From JAENVU01 sp046598395 (GTDB lineage: Bacteria; Actinomycetota; Acidimicrobiia; IMCC26256; JAENVU01), in assembly GCA_046598395.1 (NCBI GenBank), contig JBKJIQ010000049.1, forward strand, positions 1-19,363: DNA of 19,363 bases, given 5' to 3'. This document shows positions 7,522 through 14,632 of this stretch, one piece after another; position 1 is the first letter of the stretch; every line of letters begins with the position of its first letter. A program made the position numbers and the translations under genes. The notes under the pieces were generated by a model. It saw only the letters and a program-made list of their open reading frames with translations, was not told where the DNA came from and searched no databases.

Positions 7522-7619
7522 GCGACGTGCGCGAGGCGAACACTCCGATGAACCTGGCCCGCGGTTGCCGAGCGGGGCCCGAGTGGCCCGGCCCGCAGGG
7601 CCAGGAGCGGGAGATATGA
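7518..7619 (+). CDS. Putative 33-residue bridging small ORF between tyrA and aroA
   Basis: The GTG at 7518 overlaps the tyrA stop (GTGA). The TGA at 7617-7619 overlaps the aroA ATG (ATGA). A GGAG at 7505-7508 lies 9 nt before the start. The product begins VSDVREANTPMNL and ends with AGPEWPGPQGQEREI. The second half is encoded by the 38-bp repeat. A second ORF with the same architecture and the same GPExPGPQGQER peptide lies between the DUF512 gene and der. No family is recognised. It is too short and Pro/Gly-rich for an obvious fold and has no signal or membrane segment. The likeliest role is passive: ribosomes finishing tyrA translate it and re-initiate at aroA. A functional peptide is possible but unsupported. 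Confidence 0.5.
   Translation: MSDVREANTPMNLARGCRAGPEWPGPQGQEREI
7573..7610 (+). repeat. 38-bp repeat, copy 1, upstream of aroA (two hairpins plus Shine-Dalgarno)
   Basis: This copy matches 13207-13244 at 36 of 38 bases. It contains GGGCC (7575-7579) facing GGCCC (7585-7589) across a 5-nt loop. A second hairpin, GGCCC-GCA-GGGCC (7590-7602), follows. AGGAG (7603-7607) comes directly after, 8 nt from the aroA ATG. The segments could also pair in the alternative way. Both differences from copy 2 fall at the edges of the first loop. Confidence 0.85.
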
Positions 7620-8905
7620 ACACCCCGACGGAACTGACGGTGATCGGCGGACGGCCACTGCGCGGACGGTTGCGCGTGCCCGGTTGCAAGGGCATCTCGC
7701 ACCGAGCGTTGATCCTTGCCGCGATCGCAGAGGGGCGTTCAACGATTCGGGGCCTGGCCGATGGCGCCGATGTTGCGTCGACCGCGGCGGGTCTGGTGGC
7801 GCTCGGGGTGCGACTGCGATCCGATGCGTCCGGCGTGACCACGGTGCGGGGTAACGGATTCGATGGTCTGCGCGAACCGTCCGCGGTCCTCGATTGTGGG
7901 AACTCGGGCACCACGATGCGGATGCTCGCCGGGCTCCTCGCCGGCCGCGATTTCCTGTCGGTCCTGGTGGGGGACGAGTCGTTGTCGGCCCGGCCCATGC
8001 GCCGAGTGCTCGAACCGCTTGCCGCGATGGGCGCAGCCGTCGACGGTCGCAACGGCGCCGCGCTCGCACCGATCACGATCCGCGGTGGGGCGCTCCGGGG
8101 CATCCGTCACGAACTCGCGACGGCGAGCGGGCAGGTCAAGACTGCGCTGTTGTTGGCGGGACTGCAGGCGCCGGGTACCACCGAGATCATTGAGCCGGCG
8201 CCGAGTCGGGATCACACAGAGCGAATGCTCACAGCACTCGGCGTGTCCGTGACCCGTCACGACGCCCGTCGGGTCGGAGTGAGCGCCGGTCAGCCGAATC
8301 CGTTCGAGCTCGACGTACCGGGCGACGCATCATCGGCCGCGTTCTTCGTGGTGGCCGCCTGCATCGTCGGCGGTTCCGAGTTGGTGATCGAGCATGTGAA
8401 CCTGAATCCGGCGCGAATCGGTTATGTGGAGGTGCTCACGAGGATGGGCGCCCAGATCGAAGTGACGGTCACGGGCAAGCAGGTGGGCGAACCCGTCGGC
8501 GATATTCGCGTGACCGCCGCGCCCCTGCACGGGACCGACATCGCGGGCGACGAGTCGATCATCGACGAGTTGCCCGTGCTCGCGGTGGCGGCGGCCTTCG
8601 CGGAGGGAGTGACCACCATCCATGACGCGGCCGAGTTGGCGGTGAAGGAGAGCAACCGGATCGGTGCCATGGAGCAGGAACTCACCCAGCTCGGAATCGG
8701 GGTTGATGCCCGACCCGACGGCTTGGTCATTCACGGCGGTTCCCCGAAGGGCGCCTCGCTCAAGAGTCATGGCGATCACCGCATCGCGATGACGGCTGCG
8801 GTCGCGGGACTCGGCGCGAGCGGCGAGACCACGGTCCGGGGTTTCGCTACTACCGCGATTTCGTATCCGGGATTCGCGGCTGACCTCGAGTCGGTGCTCG
8901 GATGA
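7616..8905 (+). CDS. aroA: 3-phosphoshikimate 1-carboxyvinyltransferase (EPSP synthase)
   Basis: AroA transfers the enolpyruvyl group of PEP to shikimate-3-phosphate, the penultimate step to chorismate. The 429-residue length from the ATG at 7616 is normal. Motifs seen are VPGCKGISHRALILAAIAEG (21-40), LDCGNSGTTMRMLAG (92-106), SARPMRRVLEPL, ASGQVKTALLLAGL, the DESIIDELPVLAVAAA acidic segment, VKESNRI and HGDHRIAM. K25 and R30 match E. coli K22 and R27, but the serine equivalent to S23 is glycine (G26). The glycine equivalent to E. coli G96 is kept (G98). The start is set by AGGAG 8 nt upstream; an in-frame GTG at 7565 would add only residues encoded by the repeat. The stop overlaps cmk (ATGA). 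Confidence 0.97.
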   Translation: MNTPTELTVIGGRPLRGRLRVPGCKGISHRALILAAIAEGRSTIRGLADGADVASTAAGLVALGVRLRSDASGVTTVRGNGFDGLREPSAVLDCGNSGTTMRMLAGLLAGRDFLSVLVGDESLSARPMRRVLEPLAAMGAAVDGRNGAALAPITIRGGALRGIRHELATASGQVKTALLLAGLQAPGTTEIIEPAPSRDHTERMLTALGVSVTRHDARRVGVSAGQPNPFELDVPGDASSAAFFVVAACIVGGSELVIEHVNLNPARIGYVEVLTRMGAQIEVTVTGKQVGEPVGDIRVTAAPLHGTDIAGDESIIDELPVLAVAAAFAEGVTTIHDAAELAVKESNRIGAMEQELTQLGIGVDARPDGLVIHGGSPKGASLKSHGDHRIAMTAAVAGLGASGETTVRGFATTAISYPGFAADLESVLG

Positions 8906-9579
8906 GCGCGGCGCGTGATCGGGTGATCGCTATCGACGGGCCGTCGGGGTCGGGGAAGTCGACCGTGGCCCGCGGCGTGGCCGAAGTCCTGGAACTCGAG
9001 GTACTCGATACTGGTGCGATGTACCGCGCGGTCGCGTGTGCGGTGATACGCGCCGGCGCGGATCCCGGCGCCGCGGCCGCGGTGTCGGCAATCGCTCGCG
9101 CCGCGAAGATCACGGTGGTCGCGGGTGTGACCAAGCTGGACGGTGAGGATGTATCCGCCGCGATCCGCGGTCCGGAGGTCACGGCCACGGTGTCCACGGT
9201 CTCCGCCCATCCTGCGGTGCGATCCGAGCTCGTGGCCCGGCAACGTTCCTGGGTCGAGACCCATCACGGTGGAGTGGTCGAAGGGCGCGACATCGGTTCC
9301 GTCGTCTTTCCAGACGCGCCGGTGAAGGTCTTTCTCACCGCGTCGGACGACGAGCGGGCCCGGCGCCGCCAGCGCGACGAAGTTGCGGCCGCGCGCCACG
9401 TGTCGGTTGACGAACTCCGTACTGCGATGGCCAAGCGCGATGCGGCCGATTCGAACCGGACCATGTCACCGTTGACGACCGCCGATGGTGCGACGATCGT
9501 CGACACCACCGGGCGTTCGCCCGACGACATCGTGGCCCTGATCGTGGCGGCGTTTCGTGTCTCCGAAGGAGCACAGTGA
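8902..9579 (+). CDS. cmk: Cytidylate kinase
   Basis: Cmk phosphorylates CMP and dCMP with ATP for nucleotide recycling. The 225-residue protein has the Walker A loop GPSGSGKST (13-21) and the CMP-site motif LDTGAMYRA. It also has VEGRDIGSVVFPDAPVKVFL and the lid segment KRDAADSNRTMSPL, the RDxxDxxR signature of the family. The start ATG overlaps the aroA stop by four bases, and the stop overlaps the plsC start. The aroA-cmk pairing is widespread in bacteria. Nothing is missing from the active site. Confidence 0.96.
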   Translation: MSAARDRVIAIDGPSGSGKSTVARGVAEVLELEVLDTGAMYRAVACAVIRAGADPGAAAAVSAIARAAKITVVAGVTKLDGEDVSAAIRGPEVTATVSTVSAHPAVRSELVARQRSWVETHHGGVVEGRDIGSVVFPDAPVKVFLTASDDERARRRQRDEVAAARHVSVDELRTAMAKRDAADSNRTMSPLTTADGATIVDTTGRSPDDIVALIVAAFRVSEGAQ

Positions 9580-10211
9580 TGTTGTACGGATTCGCGCGCG
9601 GACTCTTCTTCGTGCTCAGCAAAGTGCTGTTTCGCATCCAGATCAGCGGCACGGAACATGTGCCGTCCACCGGGGTCTACATCGTGGCCCCCACCCATCG
9701 TTCTTACTTCGACACGGTGTTCGTTGCTTTCATCACCCGTCGCCGGATTCGATTCATGGCCAAGGAGGAGTTGTTCAAGAACTCTTTCGGGAACCGCCTC
9801 TTCCTCACCCTTGGCGCCATCTCGGTGACTCGGGGTTCTGCGAGCGCACGCACCGCGATGAAGGCAGTCCAGGCCGCGCTGCTCACCGGTGAACCGGCCG
9901 CGGTGTATCCCGAAGGAACCCGTGACCATGGCCCGATCATCGGTGACTTGTTCGACGGCACTGCGTACCTCGCCGTAAAGCTCGGAATCCCCATTGTGCC
10001 GGTGGCAATCGGTGGCAGCGAAGCGATTCTCGCCAGCGGCAGGAAGTTGCCACGGCTGCATCGGGTCGCGGTCAAAGTCGGCCCGCCGATCATGCCGAGC
10101 CCCGACGCCAGCACGCGGAAGCGTTCCGACCTGGCGGCGCTCAGCGATGAGCTCAAGACCTCGCTCCAGTCGCTCTTCGACACGGTCAACCACGCCGTGG
10201 GCGTCTCCTGA
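9579..10211 (+). CDS. plsC: 1-acyl-sn-glycerol-3-phosphate acyltransferase (PlsC family)
   Basis: This membrane-associated acyltransferase adds the second acyl chain to lysophosphatidate in phospholipid synthesis. From the ATG at 9579 the product has 210 residues. The catalytic HX4D motif is THRSYFD (H40, D45). The substrate-binding block is YPEGTRD (110-116), and LGIPIVPVAIGG is the later conserved strand. The N-terminal hydrophobic stretch LYGFARGLFFVLSKVLF probably anchors it at the inner face of the membrane. AAGGAG (9566-9571) lies 7 nt before this ATG. The alternative GTG at 9576 would be only 4 nt away, so the ATG is preferred. The start and the cmk stop overlap (TGATG). Family assignment is firm; the precise acyl acceptor is inferred. 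Confidence 0.93.
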   Translation: MLYGFARGLFFVLSKVLFRIQISGTEHVPSTGVYIVAPTHRSYFDTVFVAFITRRRIRFMAKEELFKNSFGNRLFLTLGAISVTRGSASARTAMKAVQAALLTGEPAAVYPEGTRDHGPIIGDLFDGTAYLAVKLGIPIVPVAIGGSEAILASGRKLPRLHRVAVKVGPPIMPSPDASTRKRSDLAALSDELKTSLQSLFDTVNHAVGVS

Positions 10212-10227
10212 CCGACCCCCGCCCGGA

Positions 10228-10701
10228 TCAGCCGGCGAGGAGCACGCCGAGGAAGAGCGCCGCGACGGCGAGCAGGACCGAGATTCCTTCGCAGGCGCCG
10301 GAGAAGGCAGCCGCTCGGCGGCGTTCGGCCTCGGTACGGGCCGCCTTGACCCGGGGCGCCCCGACGAAGATGTGGATGGCCGCGGCGAGGCCGGATCCGG
10401 CAACGCAGAACAGCTTGACGAGCAGGGTCGTGATCCACGCCGTGGACTGATCGCCGATGTGCAGATCGGTCAGGTTCCACACTCCAGTCGCGAGTAGTAC
10501 CCCGAACGCGATCCACGCCGCGACCTGGAACCGGCGCGCAACCTCTCGGATTCGCACCCGCGCGGCTTCGGGGTCGGGGTCCTCGGGTGCGGGCCGTAAC
10601 GCGGGGATCACCACGCCGAGCGTCAACTGCCCGCCCACCCAAATGCTCGCCGCGAGGACGTGGAGAAACAGTCGAATCGTGTTCTCGGTGATCGGGAGCA
10701 T
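10228..10701 (-). CDS. CopD-like four-helix membrane protein
   Basis: This 157-residue protein has four hydrophobic helices (about 8-33, 58-78, 88-112, 135-155). The first, LFLHVLAASIWVGGQLTLGV, resembles the first helix of the CopD/copper-resistance D domain and related bacterial membrane proteins, with a histidine followed by WVGG. There is no Met- or His-rich copper site, so copper handling is not supported. Another four-helix quinone- or haem-associated role is equally possible. It begins 1 nt after the ispH stop on the same strand and is probably co-transcribed with it. It converges with plsC across 16 bp that contain no clear terminator. Confidence 0.8.
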   Translation of the reverse strand: MLPITENTIRLFLHVLAASIWVGGQLTLGVVIPALRPAPEDPDPEAARVRIREVARRFQVAAWIAFGVLLATGVWNLTDLHIGDQSTAWITTLLVKLFCVAGSGLAAAIHIFVGAPRVKAARTEAERRRAAAFSGACEGISVLLAVAALFLGVLLAG

Positions 10702-10702
10702 G

Positions 10703-11707
10703 TCAGCCCGAGGCGCGAACGAGATCGGCGAGTACCTGGGCCGCGGAGATGGTGCGGTCGTCGGCGGGAATCAACTCGCGGAGCTCACGCGGTGGCGGGA
10801 AGTACTCGTCCTCATCGGTGACGTGGACGAGTTCCACGCCATCGGTGGGCGCGAGCTTGGCGATGATCGCCTGCACCACATCTTCGGGCGCGCTTGCCCC
10901 GGCGGTCACCCCGACGATCGCGGCGGCGCCGAGCGTGGCGAGGTCGAGTTCGTCGGGACCGTCGACGCGCAATACCAACGCAGCACCGGCAGTCTCGGCC
11001 ACCTTCGCGAGCGCGATCGTGTTCGAAGAGTTCGCGCTCCCGATCACCACCACCGCATCGGCGCGCGTCGCGATTTCCGAGAGCGCCGATTGCCGGTTGG
11101 TGGTGGCGAAGCACAGGTCGTTGCGGGTGGCGGTCCAGAGGTCGGGGAACCGTTCGCGCGCCTCGGTGGCGATGTCTTCCCAGTCATGGAGTGCGAGCGT
11201 GGTCTGCGCGAGCAGTGCCACTCGTTCGGGATCGGCCACCTGCTCGAGCGCGCGGTCGAGGTCGTGATCGTGCTCCACGAGACGGATCGCATCCGGTGCC
11301 ACTGCCAGGGTGCCCACCGCCTCGTCATGACCCGCGTGGCCGACGTAGAGAATGGTGTAGCCCTTCTCGGCTCGCACTCGGGCTTCGTGGTGCACCTTGG
11401 TGACGAGCGGACAGACCGCGTTCACCACAAACCGATCGTGGGACTTGGCCGCGGCCACGATCTCCGGTGCGGAGCCGTGCGCGGAGAGCATGAGCGGAGC
11501 GCCCGCCGGAACGGCGTCGATATCGTCGACGAAGATCACCCCAAGATCCTCGAACCGCTCAACGATCAGGCGGTTATGGACGATCTCGTGGTAGCAGTAG
11601 ACCGGCGCGGGGAAGAGGCGCACCATCCACGCCAGGGCCTTGATCGCCATCTCCACCCCGGCACAAAAACCGCGGGGTTCGGCCAGGAGAACCTTGCGAA
11701 CGGGCAC
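10703..11707 (-). CDS. ispH: 4-hydroxy-3-methylbut-2-enyl diphosphate reductase
   Basis: IspH (LytB) is the last enzyme of the MEP isoprenoid pathway and makes IPP and DMAPP using an iron-sulfur cluster. The 334-residue protein has the three cluster cysteines: C15 in AEPRGFCAGV, C99 in AVCPLVTKVH and C199 in DLCFATTNRQ. Substrate-site residues are also present: H44 (EIVHN), H77 (SAHGS), E129 (GHAGHDEAVGT) and the GSANSSNT block (223-230). The start is GTG at 11707 with TAGCCT 6 nt upstream and no Shine-Dalgarno sequence, which suggests a leaderless mRNA. It is divergent from the DUF512 gene and is followed by the CopD-like gene. Confidence 0.97.
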   Translation of the reverse strand: MPVRKVLLAEPRGFCAGVEMAIKALAWMVRLFPAPVYCYHEIVHNRLIVERFEDLGVIFVDDIDAVPAGAPLMLSAHGSAPEIVAAAKSHDRFVVNAVCPLVTKVHHEARVRAEKGYTILYVGHAGHDEAVGTLAVAPDAIRLVEHDHDLDRALEQVADPERVALLAQTTLALHDWEDIATEARERFPDLWTATRNDLCFATTNRQSALSEIATRADAVVVIGSANSSNTIALAKVAETAGAALVLRVDGPDELDLATLGAAAIVGVTAGASAPEDVVQAIIAKLAPTDGVELVHVTDEDEYFPPPRELRELIPADDRTISAAQVLADLVRASG

Positions 11708-11713
11708 GTTCCA

Positions 11714-11719
11714 AGGCTA
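11714..11719 (-). promoter_or_regulatory. Putative leaderless -10 box of ispH (TAGCCT)
   Basis: TAGCCT on the minus strand ends 6 nt before the ispH GTG. It lies only 20 bp from the opposing box at 11740-11745, so the two promoters are likely to interfere or be co-regulated. Confidence 0.5.
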
Positions 11720-11739
11720 ACGCCGCAGGTGGCCACCCC

Positions 11740-11745
11740 TAGACT
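11740..11745 (+). promoter_or_regulatory. Putative leaderless -10 box of the DUF512 gene (TAGACT)
   Basis: TAGACT lies 6 nt upstream of the ATG at 11752. The same hexamer precedes the tRNA-Pro gene. This position favours the ATG over the adjacent GTG at 11749. Confidence 0.5.
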
Positions 11746-11751
11746 CCCGTG

Positions 11752-13161
11752 ATGTCCCTTGCACGTGTTGAAGCTGTCGCGCCCGGAAGTCCGGCCGACG
11801 ATGCAGGGATTGCCATCGGCGACGAGATTGTGGACGTCAACGGCGAAGAACTACGCGACGTCATTCGCTATCAAGTGCAGGTCGATGAGCCGAACGTCGC
11901 GCTCACCTTGCGGCGCGGCGAGGACGTCCGTGCGGTCACGATCACGAAGGCGCCCGGCGCGCCGCTAGGGCTGGAACTGAACAGCGCGGTCTTCGATCGT
12001 GTCCGAACGTGTGACAACCACTGCCCGTTCTGTTTCATCTACCAACTCCCGAAGGGGATGCGCAAGAGCCTGTACCTGAAGGACGACGACTACCGCCTCT
12101 CGCATCTCTACGGAAACTTCACCACACTCACCCGGTTTACCGAAGCCGACATGGAGCGGGTTGTGACCGAGGGTCTTGGCCCGCTCTACGTCTCGATCCA
12201 CGCCACCGATCCGGATGTTCGCACCGCGCTGCTGCGGAACCGGCGCGGCGCGACGAGCTTGCGCTGGCTGGGGCTGTTGCTGGACGCCGGCGTCGAAGTC
12301 CACGGCCAGATCGTGGTGTGTCCCGGAGTGAACGACGCCGCGGTGCTCGACGACACGCTGTTGGGGATCATGGATCAGTTTCCGCGTCTCGCGTCGGTGG
12401 GTGCGGTGCCGCTCGGCATTTCGGACCACACGACCGAACCCGATATGCGCGCCCACACGCACGCCGAAGCGGCCGGAGCGATCGACATCATCGAGCGGTG
12501 GCAGGAGCGCTTCCTCGCCGCGGTGGGCCATCGCATGGTGTTCGCCGCCGATGAGTACTACCTCATGGCCAACCGCCCGTTCCCGGTGACCAATGCTTAC
12601 GAAGGATTCATGCAACACGAAAATGGCATTGGGATGGCGCGCACGTTCGCGTCCGAGGTGGCAGCCGCGGCTGCGGGTGAGGATGTGGCAGGTGTGGGAC
12701 CGCGTTCCGGGTTCTTCGCGTGGGTCGATGGTGCTCCCGCGCAGGGATACCGGGCACCCCGGAGTTCGGCGTTGTCGGTTGTGGACGCGCGCCACGATGT
12801 ATCCGACGCGGATGCGCCGATTGTGGTGCTGACCGGCGAGTACGGCGCTCGGGTGTTGGAACCGCTGGTGCCGACCCTCGCGTCGATCGCCGGGGTTCCG
12901 ATCACGGTCGTCTCGGTGGTCAACCGGTTCTTCGGGGGGAACATCGCGGTCACGGGCCTGCTGACCGGTGCCGATATTGCTGTCGCGCTCGCGGGGGTCC
13001 CCACCTCCGCCCGGGTCCTGCTGCCCGACGTCGTGCTGTCGCAGGATCGCTTCCTCGACGGCACCACCGTGGCCGATTTGGGCCGCCCGGTCGAGATCGT
13101 CGGGACCGACGGCGGTTCGCTTGTCGGTGCCCTTCGCCAACGAGTCGGAGTCTTGTCATGA
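11752..13161 (+). CDS. DUF512 family protein: PDZ domain plus radical-SAM-like iron-sulfur domain
   Basis: The 469-residue protein opens with a PDZ-like domain (about 1-65, VEAVAPGSPADDAGIAIGDE and VDVNGEEL). A cysteine cluster follows, RTCDNHCPFCFIYQLP (C87, C91, C94). This Cx3Cx2C motif is that of a 4Fe-4S radical-SAM-like centre. GLGPLYVSIHATDP, VVCPGVNDAA, VPLGISDHT and ADEYYLMANRP are further family blocks. The C-terminal part (GFFAWVDG onward, including RFFGGNIAVTGLLTGADI) is the DUF512 domain proper. The biochemical reaction is not established to my knowledge. In other bacteria this family is often encoded next to der, as here, so a role linked to ribosome assembly or RNA is a reasonable inference. 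The leaderless TAGACT box supports the ATG at 11752. Confidence 0.9.
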   Translation: MSLARVEAVAPGSPADDAGIAIGDEIVDVNGEELRDVIRYQVQVDEPNVALTLRRGEDVRAVTITKAPGAPLGLELNSAVFDRVRTCDNHCPFCFIYQLPKGMRKSLYLKDDDYRLSHLYGNFTTLTRFTEADMERVVTEGLGPLYVSIHATDPDVRTALLRNRRGATSLRWLGLLLDAGVEVHGQIVVCPGVNDAAVLDDTLLGIMDQFPRLASVGAVPLGISDHTTEPDMRAHTHAEAAGAIDIIERWQERFLAAVGHRMVFAADEYYLMANRPFPVTNAYEGFMQHENGIGMARTFASEVAAAAAGEDVAGVGPRSGFFAWVDGAPAQGYRAPRSSALSVVDARHDVSDADAPIVVLTGEYGARVLEPLVPTLASIAGVPITVVSVVNRFFGGNIAVTGLLTGADIAVALAGVPTSARVLLPDVVLSQDRFLDGTTVADLGRPVEIVGTDGGSLVGALRQRVGVLS

Positions 13162-13253
13162 GTGGAGCGGGACGACTTCCCACTGGTAGCAGCAACGCCA
13201 GCGAAACGGGGCCTGAGCGGCCCGGCCCGCAGGGCCAGGAGCGGAGAAGATGA
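13158..13253 (+). CDS. Putative 31-residue bridging small ORF between the DUF512 gene and der
   Basis: The ATG at 13158 overlaps the stop of the DUF512 gene (ATGA). The TGA at 13251-13253 overlaps the der ATG (ATGA). GGAG at 13147-13150 lies 7 nt before the start. The product begins MSGAGRLPTGSSNAS and ends TGPERPGPQGQERRR. Its second half is encoded by the 38-bp repeat in the same frame as in the tyrA-aroA small ORF, while its first half is unrelated to that ORF. No domain is recognised. Translational coupling of der to the gene before it is the simplest explanation; a stable peptide product is unproven. Confidence 0.5.
   Translation: MSGAGRLPTGSSNASETGPERPGPQGQERRR
13207..13244 (+). repeat. 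38-bp repeat, copy 2, upstream of der
   Basis: This is the second copy of the element at 7573-7610, with two substitutions in 38 bases. Hairpin one pairs GGGCC (13209-13213) with GGCCC (13219-13223). Hairpin two is GGCCC-GCA-GGGCC (13224-13236). AGGAG (13237-13241) is 8 nt from the der ATG, the same spacing as at aroA. The flanks outside the repeat show little similarity, which marks it as a discrete unit. Confidence 0.85.
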
Positions 13254-14590
13254 GCGCTAGAGAAAAAATGAGTACGGCGGGGCTGCCGATCGTGGCGGTG
13301 GTTGGGCGTCCGAACGTGGGGAAGTCGACCATCGTGAACCGCTTCGTCGGCCGCCGCGAGGCGATCGTGGAAGAGAAGCCCGGTGTGACCCGCGACCGGA
13401 AGGAACTGGTCGCGAACTGGAACGGCCGGTCGTTCTGCGTCATCGACACCGGCGGTTGGATCGCCACCGATGAGCCGTTGGCGAAGCAAGTGAGCCAGCA
13501 GGCCGAACGAGCGATCCGCGAGGCCGATGTGGTACTCGCCGTCGTCGACGTGACCGTAGGGGTCACCGAAGAGGACGCGCAGATTGCGCGCATTCTCCAA
13601 CGGGCCAACACGCCGGTGCTGCTCGTCGTGAACAAGGCCGACGACGATCGCCGCGAGCGCGAGATTTGGTCGTTCGCTTCGCTCGGGCTGGGCGATCCGC
13701 ATTCGCTGTCCGCAATCCATGGACGCGGAAGCGGTGACCTGCTCGACGCGGTGGTGATGGCGCTGCCGCCGGAGCCCGAGATTCCCGTTGCGCCGCCGAA
13801 GGGTGATCAGCCGTTCTCGGTCGCGATTGTGGGGCGCCCGAACGTGGGCAAGTCCACGCTGTTCAACCAGCTCGTGGGTGATGAACGCTCCGTGGTCCAT
13901 GACCTGCCCGGCACCACCCGCGACACGATCGACACGATCGTGGAAAGTGAAGACGGCACGTTGCGGTTCGTGGACACCGCCGGGATGCGACGCCGGAGCC
14001 GGGTGGATGAGAACACCGAGTACTACTCGGTGCTGCGCGCGCTCGACGCCGTGGACCTCGCCGACGCCGCCTTGCTCGTGATCGATGCAACCGAAGGTGT
14101 CTCGCACCAGGATCAGCGGCTCGCCGAACGGATCGACGGTGCCGGAACCGCGATTGTGATCGTGCTCAACAAATGGGACCTCGTGGCGACCGAGGCACGC
14201 GAACAGATCCAGATCGACGTGGCCGATCGGTTGGGCTTCCTCGGTTACGCACCCACGCTGAAGCTCTCCGCGCTCACCGGTCGAAACCTCAAGCACGTGC
14301 TTCCCGCGCTGCGGGAGGCGGAGGCGGCGTATCACATGCGGATTCCCACCGCGGCGTTGAACCGGGTGATCCGCGATGCACAACAGCGGCATCCGCCACC
14401 GCTCGACAAACGGCACCGGCCTCGTATTCAGTACGCGACCCAGGGCGCGGCCGACCCACCCACCTTCACGTTGTTCTCCACCCGCACGCTGCCCGCCACA
14501 TACCTGCGGTACATCGAGCGGATGATCCGGGAGAACTTCGACCTCGGGCCTACGCCGATCAAGATCCGGGTGCGCCGCCGCACCGACTAA
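13250..14590 (+). CDS. der: Ribosome-associated GTPase Der (EngA)
   Basis: Der has two GTPase domains in tandem and acts in 50S subunit assembly. The 446-residue protein shows GRPNVGKST twice (19-27 and 195-203). Switch-region motifs are DTGGW and DTAGMRRRSRV, and the base-specificity motifs are NKAD (128-131) and NKWD (307-310). The last 90 or so residues (IPTAALNRVIRDAQQRHPPP onward) form the KH-like domain that ends in IKIRVRRRT. The ATG at 13250 is favoured by AGGAG 8 nt upstream; an internal ATG at 13268 is the alternative. Its start overlaps the stop of the small ORF at 13158-13253. Confidence 0.98.
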   Translation: MSAREKMSTAGLPIVAVVGRPNVGKSTIVNRFVGRREAIVEEKPGVTRDRKELVANWNGRSFCVIDTGGWIATDEPLAKQVSQQAERAIREADVVLAVVDVTVGVTEEDAQIARILQRANTPVLLVVNKADDDRREREIWSFASLGLGDPHSLSAIHGRGSGDLLDAVVMALPPEPEIPVAPPKGDQPFSVAIVGRPNVGKSTLFNQLVGDERSVVHDLPGTTRDTIDTIVESEDGTLRFVDTAGMRRRSRVDENTEYYSVLRALDAVDLADAALLVIDATEGVSHQDQRLAERIDGAGTAIVIVLNKWDLVATEAREQIQIDVADRLGFLGYAPTLKLSALTGRNLKHVLPALREAEAAYHMRIPTAALNRVIRDAQQRHPPPLDKRHRPRIQYATQGAADPPTFTLFSTRTLPATYLRYIERMIRENFDLGPTPIKIRVRRRTD

Positions 14591-14619
14591 CCGTCGCGGC
14601 CCGATTCGTCTCGTCCCAG

Positions 14620-14625
14620 TAGCCT
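14620..14625 (+). promoter_or_regulatory. Putative leaderless -10 box of the HMG-CoA-lyase gene (TAGCCT)
   Basis: TAGCCT lies 7 nt before the ATG at 14633, in the 42-nt gap after der. No Shine-Dalgarno sequence is visible, so a separate leaderless transcription unit is likely here. Confidence 0.5.
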
Positions 14626-14632
14626 CGCTCGG

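Noticed and set aside
7565..7615. An upstream GTG start for aroA
   Set aside because: It would add 17 residues encoded by the repeat element. The Shine-Dalgarno sequence AGGAG is correctly placed for the ATG at 7616.
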